DNA of 64,000 bases. Source: Nodularia sphaerocarpa UHCC 0038. Its GTDB lineage: Bacteria > Cyanobacteriota > Cyanobacteriia > Cyanobacteriales > Nostocaceae. A program made the translations under genes and the position numbers. Each line of letters opens with the position of its first letter. The stretch's first letter is position 1. Under the pieces are notes generated by a model that was not told the origin of the DNA, did not search any database, and saw only the letters and a list, made by a program, of their open reading frames with translations. Where the stretch lies: assembly GCF_022376295.1 (NCBI RefSeq), contig NZ_CP060140.1, positions 1,244,356-1,308,355 on the forward strand. Direction: 5' to 3'. This document shows, piece by piece, positions 63,743 through 64,000 of the stretch.

Positions 63743-63899
63743 TTAGAAATCTTCCAAATCGGAAGGAAACTTTAAAGTATAAATGGGGGGGGAGGGGGGG
63801 AGTATTATCTGGCTGCTGTGGAGGCGTTTCTTCCACCAAGAAACGAGCAAAGAATGGCACTACTGGGATATCAGATGCTTTGACTGTGTTGGTTGACAT
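63743..63899 (-). CDS. mdnA: microviridin precursor peptide, leader and core split by a frameshift
   Basis: Starts at ATG 63899 with AGGAAG seven bases upstream. The leader frame reads MSTNTVKASDIPVVPFFARF then LVEETPPQQPDNTPPLPP; PFFARFL is the helix bound by microviridin ATP-grasp ligases. The core, IYTLKFPSDLEDF ending in TAA at 63743, has the T-x-K-x-P-S-D-x-(E/D)-(E/D) pattern needed for two esters and one amide. As written, leader and core are in different frames: the tract is C7-T-C8 (plus-strand 63785-63800). One C fewer in it gives a normal 51-residue precursor. Without that the frame ends at 63723 with a nonsense tail (58 residues). Either sequencing error, mutation or slippage. Confidence 0.85.
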
Positions 63900-64000
63900 G
63901 GTGTTCTTCCTGAATATTGATTGATAGTCAGGAGTAGTTTTTAGTTATGAAATAACTGCTACTCTCTAATGTGGTTAGACATCTGCCATATCATACTCAG

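Noticed and set aside
63727..63924. Plus-strand 65-codon frame over the microviridin precursor
   Set aside because: It is the complement of mdnA, with a poly-Gly run caused by the C tract; the minus strand has RBS, leader and core motifs.
1..64000. tRNA, rRNA or replication origin
   Set aside because: No T-loop plus acceptor pattern, rRNA segment or DnaA-box cluster was recognised; a covariance search would be decisive.

Overview
The window looks like chromosomal DNA of a filamentous, probably heterocyst-forming cyanobacterium (Nostocales). This rests on the many HIP1 palindromes (GCGATCGC), the PipX/PipY/SepF gene group, a helical carotenoid protein, and the typical dispersed heptamer and palindromic repeats between genes. 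No tRNA or rRNA gene, phage module or intact transposase was recognised.

Layout. (1) 1-21171 is mostly housekeeping: a Uma2 nuclease fragment, proS, a PlsC-like acyltransferase, a TolC / MacB-type permease / HlyD export set lacking its ATPase, a Ski2-like helicase, proC, sepF, pipY-pipX, a CbiQ-like T component, der, a b561-type cytochrome and a TMEM43-family protein. (2) 21177-28520 holds three large same-strand genes: a dynamin-like GTPase, an Hsp70/actin-fold ATPase and an unrecognised 364-residue protein. They look like one multiprotein system whose function is not evident; they recall the SrfB/SrfC pair of enterobacteria. (3) 29013-32896 has a helical carotenoid protein, a DUF2254 protein and an MscS channel. 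(4) 33082-48507 is a type III-A CRISPR island: a TIGR03985/WYL protein, an orphan HicB, a Csx3-ATPase fusion, a CARF protein, cas6, csm5-csm4-csm3-csm2-cas10, a stand-alone csx3, an Rpn-like nuclease, an eight-repeat array and a second cas6. Cas1 and Cas2 are absent. Cas10 keeps its GGDD cyclase motif but I see no HD nuclease motif, so the island appears built around cyclic oligoadenylate signalling, with a CARF protein as receptor and two Csx3 proteins as probable ring nucleases.

(5) 48596-52518 is a zinc-economy cluster: a Fur/Zur-like box, a COG0523 metallochaperone with a His-rich loop, folE, a monofunctional hisI and cysS. The three enzymes are zinc enzymes, so the set fits a Zur-controlled response. 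(6) 52592-58817 holds mixed genes: a small secreted protein, a pentapeptide-repeat protein, a fibrillin-like protein, a TPR protein, an SGNH hydrolase and a TerB-like membrane protein, plus a 197-bp MITE with a TTA target duplication. (7) 58942-63899, all on the minus strand, is a microviridin (graspetide) cluster: precursor mdnA, two ATP-grasp ligases (mdnB, mdnC) and an SbmA-like exporter. The precursor was not called by ordinary ORF finding because its leader (PFFARFL motif) and core (TLKFPSDLEDF) lie in different frames, separated by a C7-T-C8 tract.

The strongest leads are the homopolymer-split microviridin precursor, the GTPase/Hsp70-like triad, the cOA-signalling type III-A island with two Csx3 proteins, and the array-linked second Cas6 with its C-terminal helix-turn-helix.
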